Shown one piece after another: positions 53,171 through 62,586 of a DNA stretch of 64,000 nucleotides; within the stretch, counting starts at the first letter, position 1, and the number at the start of each line of letters is the position of its first letter. The notes beneath the pieces were generated by a model, which worked only from the letters and a program-made list of their open reading frames with translations, did no database searches and was not told the origin of the DNA. Source of the DNA: Bacteroidota bacterium. GTDB taxonomy: Bacteria > Bacteroidota > Bacteroidia > B-17B0 > Aurantibacillaceae. The DNA lies in NCBI GenBank assembly GCA_016711805.1, contig JADJSH010000019.1, positions 1 to 64,000 of the forward strand. Direction: 5' to 3'. The position numbers were made by a program, and so were the translations under genes.

Positions 53171-55412
53171 ATGCATTTCAAAATAACAACCTTCCCAAAA
53201 GTATTATCAATAGCATTAATGCTATTGATAATACAAAATATATTTACTCAAAAAACTGTTCGGTACGATTTATATGTAAAAGATACAATTGTAAATTTTA
53301 CTGGTAAAGACAAAAAGGGCTATTGCCGTAAACGGTCAAATACCAATGCCTACATTAACATTTACAGAGGGAGATACAGCCGAAATATACGTGCATAATG
53401 AGTTAAATGAAACAACATCGTTGCACTGGCACGGTTTATTTTTACCAAATAAGGAAGATGGAGTACCATACCTTACCCAAATGCCTATAAAACCTCATAC
53501 CACACATTTATACAAATTCCCGATCATACAGCACGGTACGCATTGGTATCACAGCCACTCTGGTTTACAAGAGCAAATAGGAATGTATGGTTCTTTTATC
53601 ATGAATAAGCGTAAAGACGATAAAACATTCAGAAAAGGAATAGATGATTTACCAAACATACCAATAGTTTTAAGTGAGTGGACTAATTACAATCCCGAAA
53701 ATGTTCACCGTATGTTACACAACGCAACTGATTGGTTTGCTATTAAAAAAGAACTACTCAAAGTTATGTCGAAGCAATAAAACAAAAACATTTTAAAACC
53801 AAACTCAAAAATGAATGGAAGCGAATGTTGGCAATGGATGTAAGCGATGTTTACTATGATAAATTTTTTAATGAATGGAAAAAACGAACATCAACTTTCT
53901 CAATTTAAGGTAGGCGATAAAGTGCGTTTACGAATTTCAAACGGTGGAGCATCTACTTATTTTTGGTTAACCTATGCAGGAGGAAAAATAACAGTTGTGG
54001 CAAATGATGGAAATGATGTAGAACCTGTTGAAGTTGATAGATTAATTATTGCTGTTTCCGAAACGTACGATGTGATTGTTACCATACCAAATGATAGTAC
54101 TTCTTACGAATTTTTAGCAACCTCCGAAGACCGAATAAATTCAGCATCCTTGTATATAGGTAATGGAATTAAACAACTTACATCTCCATTGCCTAAGCTA
54201 AAATATTTTGAGGGAATGAAGATGATGAACGGAATGATGAAAATGAACGGAGATTTAGACGATATGAATATGCAAATGAGTCTTAATCAAATGGATATGA
54301 ATGTGGTTATGTACCCCGAAATTACAGGAGAAGACAAGCCGAAAATGAGCGACATGAAAATGGGTGCTGAACAATATAATAGTAATAAGCTTTCGGATAT
54401 TGTTACATTAAATTATGCGATGCTAAAGTCTCCAACTAATACAAGTCTTCCAAAAGATGCTCCAGTTAAAGAATTACGGTTTGAACTTACAGGCAATATG
54501 AATCGTTATGTATGGAGTTTAGATAATAAAGTGATTTCAGAAACTGATAAAATTTTAATTAAAAAAGGAGAAAATGTAAGAATTGTAATTTACAACGGCT
54601 CTATGATGCGCCACCCAATGCACTTACACGGTCATGATTTTAGAGCACTTAATGGGCAAGGAGATAATGCGCCATTAAAAAACATCATCGACATTATGCC
54701 AATGGAAACAGATACATTAGAATTTAATGCTAATGTTGAAGGCGACTGGTTTTTTCATTGCCATATTTTATACCACATGATGAGTGGAATGGGAAGAGTA
54801 TTTACATACGAAAATCAAGCAAAAAATCCATTAATCAAAAACCCAAAATATGCTTATCGTAAATTAAAAAGCGATGATAGAAAGTTTCATGTAATGGCAG
54901 AAAATGATATTGCCTCTAATGGAAATGATGGGCAATTGATGATACAAAATACTCGTTGGAGCATTGGTACAGAATGGCGTTTAGGTTATCACGATATGCA
55001 TGGTTACGAAACCGAAACACATATTGGACGATATATTGGCAAAATGCAGTGGTTAATGCCTTTTGTTGGTTTTGATTGGCGTTACAGAAAGTTAGGTATT
55101 GATGAACAAGAAGAAAATATCTTTACACAAACTAACACCAAAGATAATAGAGCTCAGGTAAGCCTAGGTGTTAATTATACTTTGCCAATGCTTATAATAG
55201 TTCAGGGAGAAGTTTTTTTAGATGGTAAATTTAGGATACAATTAGAAAGAATGGATATACCCATAACAAAACGTATGCGTTTCGGTTTTATGCTAAATAC
55301 TGACAAAGAGTATATGATTGATTTAAAATACATATTAAATAAAAACATGGGCATTAGAACACACTATGACAGCGACATGGGATTTGGAGTAGGACTTAGT
55401 TTGAATTATTAA
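53171..55412 (+). CDS. copA: Copper-resistance multicopper oxidase fused to a CopB-like outer-membrane domain (three frameshifts)
   Basis: Joined length is about 747 residues. Multicopper oxidase part (about 1-530): HWHG (SLHWHGLFLP), HWYHSHSG, a Met-rich insert (about 54215-54300, repeated MKMNG/MNMQM words) typical of CopA copper-binding loops, HPMHLHGHDF, and the FFHCHILYHMMSGM cluster. The last 200 residues (WSIGTEWRLGYHDMHGYE... to GFGVGLSLNY) are CopB-like barrel strands, a fusion known in Bacteroidota. Frame breaks lie at about 53312 (A/G run), 53747 (one G missing; GTTQSYVEAIKQ follows) and 53862-53867 (T6). Likely oxidises periplasmic Cu(I) and anchors in the outer membrane. Confidence 0.87.
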
Positions 55413-55518
55413 GAGGTGTTAATTATACAACTTTTCACTAAAGTTGTATAACACTTTAAGATAAGCAAACCATGTTCTTTATGACGTGAAAATTCTTTCA
55501 CAGATAAAATTTAAGAAA

Positions 55519-55821
55519 ATGAACAAACAAAATTGTATTGACGCTTGCTTAGCTTGCGTGGTAACTTGTGAAACATGTTTAACAAGTTGTATTAATGATG
55601 GCCGCAAAGAATGCGCTGCATTATGTCGTGATTGTGCCGATATTTGTGCATTATGTGCAAGATTATGTGCAAGAGATTCGCAATATTCAAAAGAGTTATG
55701 TGCTTTATGTGCTAAAGTTTGCAAAGCTTGTTCTGAAGAATGTGCTAAACATGCTTCTCATCACGAAAGTTGCAAAGCTTGTGCTGAAGCTTGTAAAAAA
55801 TGTGCTGAGGCTTGTTCATAA
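55519..55821 (+). CDS. Four-helix-bundle copper storage protein (Csp-like)
   Basis: 100 residues with 22 cysteines spaced mostly as CxxC and CxxxC along four helices (CIDACLACVVTCETC, ALCRDCADICALC, ELCALCAKVCKAC, CKACAEACKKCAEAC). This is the Csp1/Csp3 pattern in which Cys line a tube that stores many Cu(I) ions. No signal peptide precedes the ATG at 55519, so it should be cytosolic (Csp3-like). An in-frame upstream extension to 55486 is unlikely because it adds a non-conserved charged stretch. Terminator directly after. Confidence 0.92.
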   Translation: MNKQNCIDACLACVVTCETCLTSCINDGRKECAALCRDCADICALCARLCARDSQYSKELCALCAKVCKACSEECAKHASHHESCKACAEACKKCAEACS

Positions 55822-55830
55822 TAAAGCATA

Positions 55831-55861
55831 AGGGAGGGTTCAAATCACCCTCCTTTTTTTT
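55831..55861 (+). terminator. Terminator after the copper storage gene
   Basis: GGAGGGT (55833-55839) pairs with ACCCTCC (55847-55853), followed by eight T's. Confidence 0.9.
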
Positions 55862-55935
55862 GAATATAACGGGTAACAGCGAAACTGACGAATGGGAAAC
55901 AGCTTACTGAATAAATTGTAAAAAATGTAATTATT

Positions 55936-56355
55936 ATGAAAACTAAAAAAACAATTATTACTCTATTTACCTCATTGTTTATGATGGTATTATGCTTTGC
56001 TTCAACTAATTTATCAGCTCAAGCAAAAAAAGAAACAGCAAAAACTAAAGAGTGTTGTATGATGAAAGATGGTAAAATGATGCACCATAAAGATGGTGTA
56101 ACAATGCCAATGGAAAAGAATATGACTATGAAAAATGGCACTGTATGTATGGTAAATGGCGAATGCGTTATGAAAGACGGAAAAAAAATGACAATGAAAG
56201 AAGGAGAATGTATGGATATGAATGGCAAAATGGATCATTGTAAAAAGCAAGACCCTAAAGCAACTATTTATACTTGTTCTATGCACCCGGAAGTAACTTC
56301 TGATAAGCCAGGAAAGTGTCCGAAATGCGGAATGGAGTTGGTAAAGAAAAAATAA
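55936..56355 (+). CDS. Met-rich periplasmic protein with DUF6799-like repeats and a heavy-metal-binding domain
   Basis: 139 residues. Signal peptide (ends LSAQA), then about five short MKDGK/MKNGT/MKEGE units (about 42-95) with Met, Cys and His at regular spacing, as in DUF6799. A C-terminal heavy-metal-binding domain follows: YTCSMHPEVTSDKPGKCPKCGMEL. This last motif (CxMHPE...PGKCPKCGM) is also found on copper ATPases and CusB proteins. Probably a periplasmic copper sponge or chaperone. Confidence 0.83.
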   Translation: MKTKKTIITLFTSLFMMVLCFASTNLSAQAKKETAKTKECCMMKDGKMMHHKDGVTMPMEKNMTMKNGTVCMVNGECVMKDGKKMTMKEGECMDMNGKMDHCKKQDPKATIYTCSMHPEVTSDKPGKCPKCGMELVKKK

Positions 56356-56377
56356 TTTATTTATTTCAAGTTTGAAG

Positions 56378-56422
56378 AATTGATTAGAAAAGAGGGTGTA
56401 ACGCCTTCTTTTCTAATCAATT
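56378..56422 (+). terminator. Long hairpin after the DUF6799 gene
   Basis: AATTGATTAGAAAAGA-GGG (56378-56396) pairs with CCTTCTTTTCTAATCAATT (56404-56422), about 19 bp with one bulge. No T-run follows, so it may be a processing or stability element rather than a strong terminator. Confidence 0.6.
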
Positions 56423-56468
56423 GCATTTAGTCATAAAAAATGCATAGTTTTTAAATCCAAAAAATAGT

Positions 56469-56476
56469 TATATTTG
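56469..56476 (+). promoter_or_regulatory. -7 box just before the DUF6660 gene
   Basis: TATATTTG fits TAnnTTTG and ends 5 bases before the TTG start codon at 56482, predicting a nearly leaderless transcript. Confidence 0.4.
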
Positions 56477-56481
56477 CTTAG

Positions 56482-56793
56482 TTGAAAAAAGCATTTCACA
56501 TATTATTTTGCATCTATTTTATCGCATTGGTTCTTGTACCGTGTGGTGATAAAGATGATTGTAATGAAATAAACCATTCTGAAATTTCACAAGCAAATGA
56601 TCACGAAGAACATTCGGGAGAAATTTGTACTCCTTTTTGTAGCTGTGCTTGTTGCTCTTCACATTTTTTAAGTAATGATTTGCAACCAACCCTTGAAATT
56701 ATTGCAGTTATAAATACTGTATATACAATTCACAAAGAATCCAAAATTACTTCTGCCATTATTCCTATTTGGCAACCTCCTAAATTAGCTTAG
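56482..56793 (+). CDS. DUF6660 family protein
   Basis: 103 residues from a TTG; no ATG is available upstream in frame. N-terminal hydrophobic segment, then VPCGDKDDC, a His-rich patch (NHSEISQANDHEEHSGE) and CTPFCSCACCSSHF, matching the small Cys/His family DUF6660 that precedes metal-efflux genes in Bacteroidota. It is probably a periplasmic metal-binding protein acting with the pump encoded next. The role is inferred from motif and position. Confidence 0.75.
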   Translation: MKKAFHILFCIYFIALVLVPCGDKDDCNEINHSEISQANDHEEHSGEICTPFCSCACCSSHFLSNDLQPTLEIIAVINTVYTIHKESKITSAIIPIWQPPKLA

Positions 56794-56904
56794 TCTTTTT
56801 TCTTTATAAAATTATAAGTGGGCAAATTCTGTCCGCTTATTTCAGTTTATTTATTATTTACCGCTATATAATTTTATAATATATAGCATTAACTGTATAA
56901 CATT

Positions 56905-59900
56905 ATGTTAGATAAGATAATTCACTTTTCTATAAAAAACAAAATCGTTATTGGGCTATTTACAATAGCACTAATAATATGGGGGAGTTATTCATTAACT
57001 CATTACCCATCGATGCTGTACCAGACATCACTAATAATCAGGTGCAAGTAATTACATCATCGCCATCATTGGCAGCAGGAGAAATAGAACGATTAGTAAC
57101 ATTTCCTGTTGAGCAAACAATGGCAACTATTCCAGGCATAGAAGAAGTACGCTCATTTTCGCGCTTCGGCTTATCCGTTGTAACCATTGTTTTTAAAGAT
57201 AATGTTGATGTATATTGGGCAAGGCAGCAAGTAAACGAACGTTTAACCGAAGCCAAAACAATCATTCCTGATGGTGTTGGCTCTCCTGAATTAGCACCTG
57301 TTACAACAGGTTTAGGAGAAATTTACCAATACGTTATTCATACAAAAAAAGGATATGAAAATAAATACTCAGCTACTGATTTACGAACTATTCAAGATTG
57401 GATTGTACGCCGTCAGTTGTTAGGAACAGAAGGAGTTGCAGATATTAGCAGCTTTGGTGGTTTTTTAAAGCAATACGAAATAGCTTTAAATCCCGACAAA
57501 TTGCGTAGTATGAATATAAGCATTAGCGAAGTGTTTACAGCATTGCAAAAAAATAACCAAAACACAGGAGGCGCATATATTGATAAAAAACCAAATGCTT
57601 ATTTCATAAGAAGCGAAGGGTTAATTGGTAGCATTGAAGACATTGAAAAAATTGTTGTGAAAGCAAACCCTAATGGAATTCCTGTTTTAATGCGTAATGT
57701 GGCTAAAATTAATTTAGGGCATGCAACTCGTTATGGAGCTATGACACGTAATGACGAAGGCGAAGTAGTTGGAGCAATTGTGATGATGTTAAAAGGTGCA
57801 AACTCATCAAAAGTAATTAGCAATGTCAAAGAGCGTATTACACAAATTGAAAAAACACTACCCGAAGGCGTTGTTATTGAGCCATTTTTGGATAGAACAA
57901 AATTAGTAAATAACGCCATAAACACAGTTACAAAAAACTTAGCAGAAGGGGCATTGATTGTGATTTTTGTATTAGTGCTTTTGTTAGGTAACTGGCGAGC
58001 AGGTTTAGTTGTTGCCTCTGTCATACCATTAGCAATGCTTTTTGCAATTGCATTAATGAATTTATTTGGAGTATCAGGTAACTTAATGAGTTTAGGAGCA
58101 ATTGATTTTGGGTTAATTGTAGATGGAGCAGTTATTATTGTTGAAGCAACTTTGCATCATATTACTGGCAGACGATTATTTGAAAAGTTTGGAAGTACAA
58201 AACTAACGCAAAATCAAATGGATAGTGAAGTGTACGAATCCGCTTCAAAAATCAGAAACTCTGCCGCCTTTGGCGAAATCATTATTTTAATCGTGTACTT
58301 ACCAATATTAGCTTTAGTTGGTATTGAAGGCAAAATGTTTAAGCCTATGGCACAAACAGTTTCGTTTGCAATATTAGGCGCATTTATTTTATCATTGACT
58401 TACGTTCCAATGATTTCTGCTTTATGTTTAAGTAAAAAAACACAACACAAACGCAATATTTCCGACAGAATTATGGATTTCTTTCAACGCATTTACACGC
58501 CATTAATTGAGGGTGCATTAAAAGAAAAGTACTCACTGTTGTTTCTGCTATATTATTATTTGTGTCAAGTTTAATTCTGTTTATGAATATGGGAGGAGAA
58601 TTTATTCCCTCTATAGACGAAGGCGATTTTGCGGTAGAAACAAGAGTGTTATCAGGTAGTTCAATTTCTCAAACCATTGAGGCATCATTAAGAGCAGGTA
58701 AAATTTTGAAAGAAAAATTCCCTGAAGTAAAACAAGTAATTGGAAAAATTGGATCAGGCGAAATTCCAACTGACCCAATGCCTGTTGAAGCTTGTGATTT
58801 AATGGTTATTCTTAAAGATAAATCTGAATGGACAAGTGCATCAACACGCGATGAATTAGCCGAGAAAATGTCAGAAGCATTAGAAGTTATACCTGGTGTA
58901 ACCTTTGGCTTTCAGCAACCTATACAAATGCGTTTTAACGAATTAATGACAGGTGCAAAGCAAGATGTTGTTATTAAAGTATATGGCGAAGATTTAGATA
59001 TGCTAACACAATATGCAACTAAAATAGGCAAATTATCTTCTACCGTTGAAGGCGCACAAGATTTATATGTAGAAAAAGTTACAGGGCAACAACAAATTGT
59101 CATCAAATTCGATAGAGATAAAATTGCTCAATTTGGTTTAAACATCGAAGACATCAACCAAGTTATTAGAACTGGTTTTGCAGGCGAAAGCGCAGGCTTA
59201 GTTTACGAAGGCGAGAAGCGTTTTGATTTAGTGGTACGTTTAGAAAAAGAAAATAGACAAAGTATTGAAGATATTAATAGTTTGTTTATTACAGCACCAA
59301 ACGGAAATCAAGTTCCTGTTTCGCAATTAGCCGAAGTTGAATTTAAAATTAGTCCAAATCAAATACAACGCGATGATGCCAAACGAAGAATTACAGTAGG
59401 TTTTAATGTTCGTGGCAGAGATGTTGAAAGCGTGGTAAAAGAAATGCAAGCTAAAGTTGATAAAGACATTAAGTTTAGTGCAGGTTATTATCCAACATAC
59501 GGCGGAACATTTAAAAATTTAATAGAGGCGCGTCAGCGTTTATCAATTGCCGTTCCCGTGGCTTTACTCTTAATTTTCATGCTATTGTTTTTTACATTCA
59601 AATCATTCAAACATAGCTTATTAATATTTACAGCAATTCCTTTATCCGCTATAGGTGGCATTTTTGCACTTTGGTTAAGAGGTATGCCGTTTAGTATTTC
59701 GGCAGGCGTAGGCTTTATAGCATTGTTTGGTGTAGCAGTATTAAATGGTATTGTATTAATCGCAGAGTTTAACAGTTTAAAAAAAGATGGTATGACAAAT
59801 TTAAAAGACATCATTTTAAAAGGAACAAGCACACGTTTACGTCCTGTAATTATGACAGCCTTGGTTGCTTCATTAGGTTTTTTACCAATGGCACTTTCTC

Positions 59901-61279
59901 ATGGCTCAGGTGCAGAAGTTCAAAAACCATTAGCAACAGTAGTTATTGGCGGTCTTATTTCGGCAACTTTATTAACGCTTTTAGTTTTACCAGTATTGTA
60001 TTTGTTTTTTGAAAAAATGGGTAAACCTAAATTAACACCTTCAACTACAATTATTGCTATTTTATTATTGCTATTGCCTTGTATTAACTATGCACAATCA
60101 GTAAATACAGGCATTACAGTTCAACAAGCTATAGCCCAAGCATTAAAAAATAACGCAACTATTAAAGCAGGTAATTACGAAATAGATTATAGCAAAGCTT
60201 TAAAGCGAACGGCTACTGATATTGGCAAAACAAATGTATCACTTACTCTTGGGCAGTTTAATTCAATTAATACAGATAATAATATTAGTATTAATCAAAG
60301 TATTCCTTTTCCAACAGTTTTTACAAGTCAGGCAAAATTAGGTGCGGCAACTATTAAAAGTAGCGAGTTAAAATTAAAAGTAACTCAAAACGAATTAATC
60401 AATCAAGTAAAATCTGTGTATTACTATCTGCAATATTTACAAGCAGAAAATAAATTGCTAATAAGTCAAGATAGCATATACGGTTCGTTCGCAAAAGCAT
60501 CCGATTTACGTTTAAAAACAGGAGAAAGCAATTTGTTAGAAAAAACAACAGCCGAAACTCAATTAATGGAAGTTCGTAATTTATTGGCTCAAAATCAATC
60601 TAACAGTTTAATTTATCAGTCGCAATTGCAAGCTTTAATGAATAGTAAAAGCCCTGTTCAAATTACCGAAGCTACAATTTCAAAATTAGATTTAAGCACG
60701 CCAATGGATAGTACATCATTTAATAAAAATCCCATGTTGGCATACTTAAACCAACAAATAGAAATTAGTAATAAACAAAAGAAAGTAGAAACTGCAAAAG
60801 TGTTACCCGATTTTACAGTTGGTTATTTTAATCAGTCGTTAATTGGCTATCAAAATATTAATGGAGGCGATCAGTATTTTGATGCTTCTAAACGCTTTTC
60901 AGGTTTTCAAGTTGGTGTTGCTATTCCATTATGGTTTGTCCCTTTAACAGCAAAGGTTAAAGCCGCAAGTATGAATCAAAAAGTAGTGCAAAGTAATTAC
61001 GAACAATATCAAAGTACTATGCAAGGGGAATATAATCAAACCATTCAAGCATTTTTACAACATAAAAACACCATTAATTATTACGAAAAAAATGCTTTAC
61101 CAAATGCCGATTTAATTATTAAGCAAGCCGATAAAGGTTTTAAAAGTGGCAATATTGATTATGTAGAATATTTACAAGCACTAAAAAGTGCTCTATCTAT
61201 AAAATCAAATTACTTACAAAGCCTCAATCAATACAATCAAAGCATTATTACATTAGAATTTTTATTAGGTAAAAATTAA
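56905..61279 (+). CDS. cusA: CusA/CzcA-family heavy-metal RND pump fused to a TolC-like domain (two frameshifts)
   Basis: Joined length is about 1458 residues. Residues 1-1040 are an HME-RND proton/metal antiporter: MLDKIIHFSIKNK start, SLPIDAVPDITNNQVQV, and in TM4 the charged relay DFGLIVDGAVIIVE (Asp, Asp, Glu all present). The second half has MGGEFIPSIDEGDF and the TM10-12 block. Then comes a signal-peptide-like segment (IIAILLLLLPCINYAQS, about 60045-60100), and residues of about 1065-1458 form a TolC/CzcC-like outer-membrane factor domain (two repeats of helices, ...LEFLLGKN). Frame breaks lie at about 57001-57004 (one base missing) and 58526-58529 (A run). Expected to export Cu/Ag or Zn/Co/Cd to the outside. 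Confidence 0.88.
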
Positions 61280-61296
61280 TTTTAAAACATACAAAA

Positions 61297-62490
61297 ATGA
61301 AAAAATACATCAATATATGTACAGCAATAGCAATACTGTTTTCTACTTTATCAATAACATCATGCGGAAGTAAAACAGAAGAGGTTAAACAAGATGAACA
61401 TCAGGAAGGCGAACATCACGAAGATGAAAGTACCGTTGAATTAACCGATGAACAAGCAAAAACAGTTGGCATTACTCTTGGTAAAATTGAAATGAAGTCT
61501 TTGAGTGGAGCAATTAAAGTAAACGGAATGTTAGATGTTCCGCCACAAAATTTAGTGAGCGTTTCTGCACCAATGGGAGGCTTTTTAAAAAGCACTGAGT
61601 TGTTGCAGGGTATGAAAGTAACTAAAGGACAAGTTATAGCTGTATTGCAAAATGCGGATTACATTCAATTACAACAAGATTATGTAGATAATAAAAGTCA
61701 GTTAGAATTTTTAGAAGCTGAATATAAACGTCAACAAGAATTAGCAAAAGAAAATGTAAATTCTCAAAAAATTCTTTTACAATCTAAAACACAATACCAA
61801 AGTATGTTAGCAAAAGTAAGTGGTTTAAAATCTAAATTATCTCTACTAGGTATAAATACAACTCAAATCGAAAGCGGCAACTTTCAAAGTACCATCAGTT
61901 TAACAGCTCCTATTAGTGGCTATGTTACACAGGTAAATGTAAACATTGGTATGTTTGTGAATCCAACCGATGTCATGTTTAAAATAGTTGATACCGAACA
62001 TTTACATGCCGAACTAACCGTATTTGAAAAAGATGTACCTAAATTAAAAATAGGGCAAAAGGTACGATTTACATTAGCTAACGAAACAGTTGAAAGAATT
62101 GCTACTGTTTATTTAATTGGTAGAGAGATTGGCGAAGATAGAACCGTTCGTATTCATTGTCATTTAGATAAAGAAGATGGCGAATTATTACCAGGTATGT
62201 ATTTAAAAGCTTATGTAGAGGCAGGAACACAAAGTTTAACAGCTATTCCTAACGATGCTATTGTTGTGTTTGAAGGCGCTAATTATGTTTTTGTAACTAT
62301 TCCATCAGACGAAAAAGGAACACAGCATTTTAAAATGATACAAATTACAAAAGGCGTAAGTGAATTAGGTTACACCGAAATACAATTACCCAAAGATATA
62401 AATACAGAAAGTTCTATTGTAATAAATGGCGCTTTTGATATTTTAGCAAAAATGAAAAATAGTGAAGAAGAAGGCGGACATTCTCATTAA
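61297..62490 (+). CDS. cusB: Periplasmic adaptor of the metal RND pump (CusB/CzcB family)
   Basis: 397 residues. Lipobox ITSCGSK, a His/Glu-rich N-terminal patch (HQEGEHHEDES), the lipoyl/barrel-sandwich halves (VSVSAPMGGFLKSTELLQGM and APISGYVTQVNVNIGMFV) around a coiled-coil hairpin (about 130-205), and a beta-barrel plus membrane-proximal domain. Ends GGHSH, a further His cluster. It links the RND pump to the outer-membrane factor and probably hands over metal. Intact, 17 bp downstream of the pump gene. Confidence 0.92.
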   Translation: MKKYINICTAIAILFSTLSITSCGSKTEEVKQDEHQEGEHHEDESTVELTDEQAKTVGITLGKIEMKSLSGAIKVNGMLDVPPQNLVSVSAPMGGFLKSTELLQGMKVTKGQVIAVLQNADYIQLQQDYVDNKSQLEFLEAEYKRQQELAKENVNSQKILLQSKTQYQSMLAKVSGLKSKLSLLGINTTQIESGNFQSTISLTAPISGYVTQVNVNIGMFVNPTDVMFKIVDTEHLHAELTVFEKDVPKLKIGQKVRFTLANETVERIATVYLIGREIGEDRTVRIHCHLDKEDGELLPGMYLKAYVEAGTQSLTAIPNDAIVVFEGANYVFVTIPSDEKGTQHFKMIQITKGVSELGYTEIQLPKDINTESSIVINGAFDILAKMKNSEEEGGHSH

Positions 62491-62503
62491 ATAAAATAAT
62501 AAT

Positions 62504-62572
62504 GGGCGGAGGCTTGGGTTCTTTTTCCTTAAACAAAGGGATTTTTTCATAACCAAGTTCTCTCGCCCGCCA
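62504..62572 (+). promoter_or_regulatory. Hairpin between the adaptor and the ATPase genes
   Basis: GGGCG (62504-62508) / CGCCC (62564-62568) and CTTGGgTT (62513-62520) / AACCAAG (62551-62557), with an inner CCTT/AAGG. Could be an mRNA processing site or attenuator. No clear T-run. Confidence 0.4.
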
Positions 62573-62586
62573 AATTAAAATATATT

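Noticed and set aside
55595..55831. Alternate-frame ORF across the copper storage gene
   Set aside because: Val/Leu-rich product is the shifted frame of the Cys-repeat gene, whose 22-Cys pattern is clearly the real one.
56014..56286. Minus-strand ORFs over the DUF6799 gene
   Set aside because: Antisense artefacts of the repeated Met/Lys/Gly codons.
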